Origin: Terriglobia bacterium
GTDB lineage: Bacteria; Acidobacteriota; Terriglobia; UBA7540
DNA: 19,395 nt
Assembly (NCBI GenBank): GCA_030049455.1
Contig: JASIKV010000264.1
Location: forward strand, 1 to 19,395
Reading direction: 5' to 3'
Part shown: in pieces, positions 17,175 through 19,395 of the stretch
Position numbering within the stretch: position 1 is the stretch's first letter
Layout of the letters: every line of letters begins with the position of its first letter
Notes under the pieces: model-generated
What the model saw: the letters and a program-made list of their open reading frames with translations, nothing else
What the model was told of the DNA's origin: nothing
Database searches by the model: none
Translations under genes and position numbers: made by a program

Positions 17175-19262
17175 ATGCAGGAAAGAAAATTGTGGTGGAC
17201 AGCGCTGGCCGGAGCGCTGTTCCTTTTCGCGGCGCCGCTTTGGGGTGTCGATGTCACGATCGAGGGCGGGCCGATGGATACGGGCTTCAACTACAACTCA
17301 CTTGCCATGATTCATGCCACTGTCCACGGGCTGAGCGGCCAGCCCAATCGCTACGTGGTCTTCGCGGAAATCCAATACTACGGCACAACCTCCAGCACCA
17401 GCCTTCAGATGGACCGCCTTCCGGGTTCGGGGCCGGGCGTGGAGGAATTTCAGGTGGGCTGGCCGATACCGCCGCAGGCGCCCACGGGGCTTTACACCCT
17501 TACTCTTCACGTCGAGGACCGGATCCAGCACCTTCCTGAGATCAGGAAAAAGGTGCGAGGCTTTGTGGTCTACCGGAAATCGCTCAGAATCTCACGCGTC
17601 AGCCTCGACAAGAGCTTTTACAACGTCGGCGATCCCATCAAATGTGAGGTTGCAATCGAAAACCTCTCCGACACGCCCTACAAAGACTTGCGTCTCGAGT
17701 TCTCAAACGCCAATTATCCCTGGATCTCCCTCTATTCCGAGCATGGCCACGAAAATCCCGACTTGGCCATCAAGGTCATCCGCGACCATCTGGATGTCGC
17801 GCCTGGAACCGCAGTCGCACTCCCCATGGCGGACGCCGGAACAGCCACATTCCTGCAAGGGAAGCAGCGCGACGTGATGGGCGCGGGGATGGCGCTGGGA
17901 AACGAAAAGGTTCCGCCGCCGGAAGTCGACACTTACACCGTGGCTTTGTGGAACGCCGACCGGACGGTCCTCTACGACATGCAATTCAGCCCGCCGGCCA
18001 TTGTCCGCCCCTGGGACCGCGACCTGCCCAAGCCTTACAGCCGCAATTTCACTCACCCCTACAATTCGTTCATCGACTTTTCAAAGTATCGGGAATTCTA
18101 CGCGCCGGGCCAGATCTCCGCGGCGCTACGAGCGGACAACTCCCGCACGCTTTATCGGCCCGGAGACACAGCCAGAATTGCAGTGACTCTGAAAAACACG
18201 GGTCAGCAGGATTGGAGCGGCGCAGCCCTGCAGGCGCGCATCACCAACTCCGCAGGCAAGGAAGAATACTCCGGCGTGGTCGCGTCGGGGATCAACCTCG
18301 CACCCGCCGGCACGCAGAAAGTAAGCAGTGACGGGTGGAAAATTCCGGAAGCTCAACCTGCCGGCACGTATACCGTTGAACTGACTTTGACGGCTAGTGG
18401 CGGCGAACAACTGGCGCACACAACTACGGAGATTGCCGTGAATCCCCTCCCCGCGTCACTTTTGGTGATTTGCGCGCATGAGGACGACGAGCTGGCATAC
18501 TCGGGACTGATTCGCGCGGCCGTGGAAGCAAAAATTCCTGTGCAACTCCTCACCCTGACCGCCGGCGACGTGGGCGAGTGCGAGCGTTATTACGACAAGC
18601 CCTGCGGCCCCAACGAGGCGCGCGAGTTCGGCAAGCTGCGGATGGAGGAAACTGCTGAAGTGCTCGAACATCTGGGCGTTCCGCGAGACAAGTTCATCGA
18701 CCTGGGTTTGCCGGACGGCGGCTCCGGCGCCATCTGGTTTGAGCACAAGGAATCGTCCAACCCCTTCCTGTCCATCTATCTGGCCTGCGATCATGCGCCG
18801 TATGAAAACGTCTACAAACCGAATCTTCCCTATTCGCGCGACGCCGTGGTGGAGGCCATCCGGCAAATTATCAGCAACTTTCAGCCGGCGATGATCGCCT
18901 TGACCGGCCCCGACGAGCGCCATGTGGATCATCGTACGGCCAATTGGTTTGCCATAAAGGCCTGCCAGGCGCTCCTGAAGCAAAAGAACATCGACCCGCA
19001 CACCGTGATTCTGGCCGATCAGGTTTACGGCTCGGGAGGCTTCAGGCCGGCCCCTTACAAGTACGAAAGCTTCGTCCTCCATTTGAGTGGTGAAGCTGCG
19101 GCGCTGCGCCAGGAAGCAAGCTGGATCTATCAGTCCCAGGATGGAAACCTTGCCGAAGGAGACAAGCGCACGTTCTCCGAGCTTCCGCGAGAGGAAAAGC
19201 ACCTCCGCATCGTCGATTGGCAGGAACACGAAGGCTGGAACGAGCAGGAACCGGCGCATTAA
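17175..19262 (+). CDS. Exported PIG-L family deacetylase with N-terminal beta-sandwich domains
   Basis: This is a 695-residue exported protein. Residues 1-24 form a signal peptide (LAGALFLFAAPLWG). About residues 25-430 look like several Ig-like or CARDB/NEW3-like beta-sandwich domains, with repeated patterns such as SFYNVGDPIKCEVAIENLS and TLYRPGDTARIAVTLKNTG. From about residue 430 comes a PIG-L (LmbE-like) zinc deacetylase domain: AHEDDE at 434-439, the counterpart of the family's AHPDDE metal site with Pro replaced by Glu, and H583-V-D-H586 as the later His motif. PIG-L enzymes remove N-acetyl groups from GlcNAc-containing substrates; the substrate here is unknown. The ATG has GAGGAG 5 bases upstream. 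The gene is transcribed divergently from the macroglobulin operon across a 138-bp region with a promoter facing each way. Export plus carbohydrate-binding-like domains suggest a periplasmic or surface glycan target (inference). Confidence 0.9.
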   Translation: MQERKLWWTALAGALFLFAAPLWGVDVTIEGGPMDTGFNYNSLAMIHATVHGLSGQPNRYVVFAEIQYYGTTSSTSLQMDRLPGSGPGVEEFQVGWPIPPQAPTGLYTLTLHVEDRIQHLPEIRKKVRGFVVYRKSLRISRVSLDKSFYNVGDPIKCEVAIENLSDTPYKDLRLEFSNANYPWISLYSEHGHENPDLAIKVIRDHLDVAPGTAVALPMADAGTATFLQGKQRDVMGAGMALGNEKVPPPEVDTYTVALWNADRTVLYDMQFSPPAIVRPWDRDLPKPYSRNFTHPYNSFIDFSKYREFYAPGQISAALRADNSRTLYRPGDTARIAVTLKNTGQQDWSGAALQARITNSAGKEEYSGVVASGINLAPAGTQKVSSDGWKIPEAQPAGTYTVELTLTASGGEQLAHTTTEIAVNPLPASLLVICAHEDDELAYSGLIRAAVEAKIPVQLLTLTAGDVGECERYYDKPCGPNEAREFGKLRMEETAEVLEHLGVPRDKFIDLGLPDGGSGAIWFEHKESSNPFLSIYLACDHAPYENVYKPNLPYSRDAVVEAIRQIISNFQPAMIALTGPDERHVDHRTANWFAIKACQALLKQKNIDPHTVILADQVYGSGGFRPAPYKYESFVLHLSGEAAALRQEASWIYQSQDGNLAEGDKRTFSELPREEKHLRIVDWQEHEGWNEQEPAH

Positions 19263-19314
19263 TCTTCCATCGTCCTCATTTGCCGAACCGATCCCTGAAG
19301 AAAGGATCATTTCC

Positions 19315-19395
19315 ATGCAGAAGAAGTCAACATTGAGCCGGAGGGAGTTTCTGGGTAAAACCTCCGCAGGATTGGCCGTGGCGGGAGCGGCTCCT
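19315..19395 (+). CDS. Start of a Tat-exported protein, cut by window end
   Basis: Only 27 codons are present. They encode a twin-arginine leader: SRREFLGK at residues 8-15 followed by the start of a hydrophobic, Ala/Gly-rich segment. AAAGGA at 19301-19306 is a good ribosome-binding site with an 8-base spacer. It starts 52 bp after the PIG-L stop, so the two may be cotranscribed. Such leaders are common on Gfo/Idh/MocA oxidoreductases, sugar-phosphate isomerase-like and amidohydrolase proteins, but the visible part cannot tell which. Confidence 0.75.
   Translation, partial: MQKKSTLSRREFLGKTSAGLAVAGAAP

Noticed and set aside
1..19395. CRISPR arrays, insertion sequences, tRNA or rRNA genes
   Set aside because: No regularly spaced repeats, transposase motifs, terminal inverted repeats or tRNA/rRNA signatures were seen. 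Nearly all bases are accounted for by coding sequence.

Overview
The window is a GC-rich bacterial chromosome segment from a Gram-negative (diderm) organism. It encodes an RND pump with its outer-membrane lipoprotein channel, several exported cell-wall proteins and a twin-arginine leader. The style of the genes (very large exported proteins, a PIG-L deacetylase with beta-sandwich domains, an SRREFLGK leader) suggests Acidobacteriota or a neighbouring phylum. That placement is inference; no rRNA or marker gene is present to confirm it.

Layout. (1) Positions 2-4275, plus strand: the 3' part of a HAE1-type RND efflux transporter overlaps by one base a NodT/OprM-type outer-membrane efflux lipoprotein. 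The adaptor gene presumably lies upstream, outside the window. (2) Positions 4350-7402, minus strand: a class I SAM methyltransferase is followed after 14 bp by a 791-residue polytopic membrane protein with a large soluble C-terminal half. This resembles GT-C enzymes in layout, but the function is unknown. (3) Positions 7606-7800, plus strand: a 64-residue zinc-ribbon protein, apparently read from a nearly leaderless transcript. (4) Positions 7895-10650, plus strand: a lone, probably lipid-anchored penicillin-binding transpeptidase domain is translationally coupled (ATGA) to a secreted SpoIID-domain protein that carries a C-terminal HExxH metallopeptidase domain. (5) Positions 17036-10651, minus strand: a tight three-gene operon with 7-bp gaps encodes a DUF1175/YfaT-type predicted papain-fold exported protein, a 1573-residue bacterial alpha-2-macroglobulin with an intact CVEQ thioester motif, and a six-helix membrane protein. 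(6) Positions 17175-19262, plus strand: an exported PIG-L family deacetylase with N-terminal beta-sandwich domains is transcribed divergently from the macroglobulin operon. (7) Positions 19315-19395: the first 27 codons of a Tat-exported protein.

How it may work together. Regions 4-6 form a block of about 11 kb in which nearly every product acts in the periplasm or envelope and touches either peptidoglycan (transpeptidase, SpoIID glycan-binding/lytic domain, possible NlpC/P60-like hydrolase, possible GlcNAc deacetylase) or proteases (alpha-2-macroglobulin, HExxH peptidase). In proteobacteria, alpha-2-macroglobulin genes sit next to either a penicillin-binding protein gene (yfhM-pbpC) or a DUF1175 gene (yfaS-yfaT, Pseudomonas mag). 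This locus has both kinds of neighbour and keeps the thioester. I read it as a candidate envelope defence and repair island, and it is the most interesting part of the window. The two halves converge with no base between their stop codons (TGATCA at 10648-10653).
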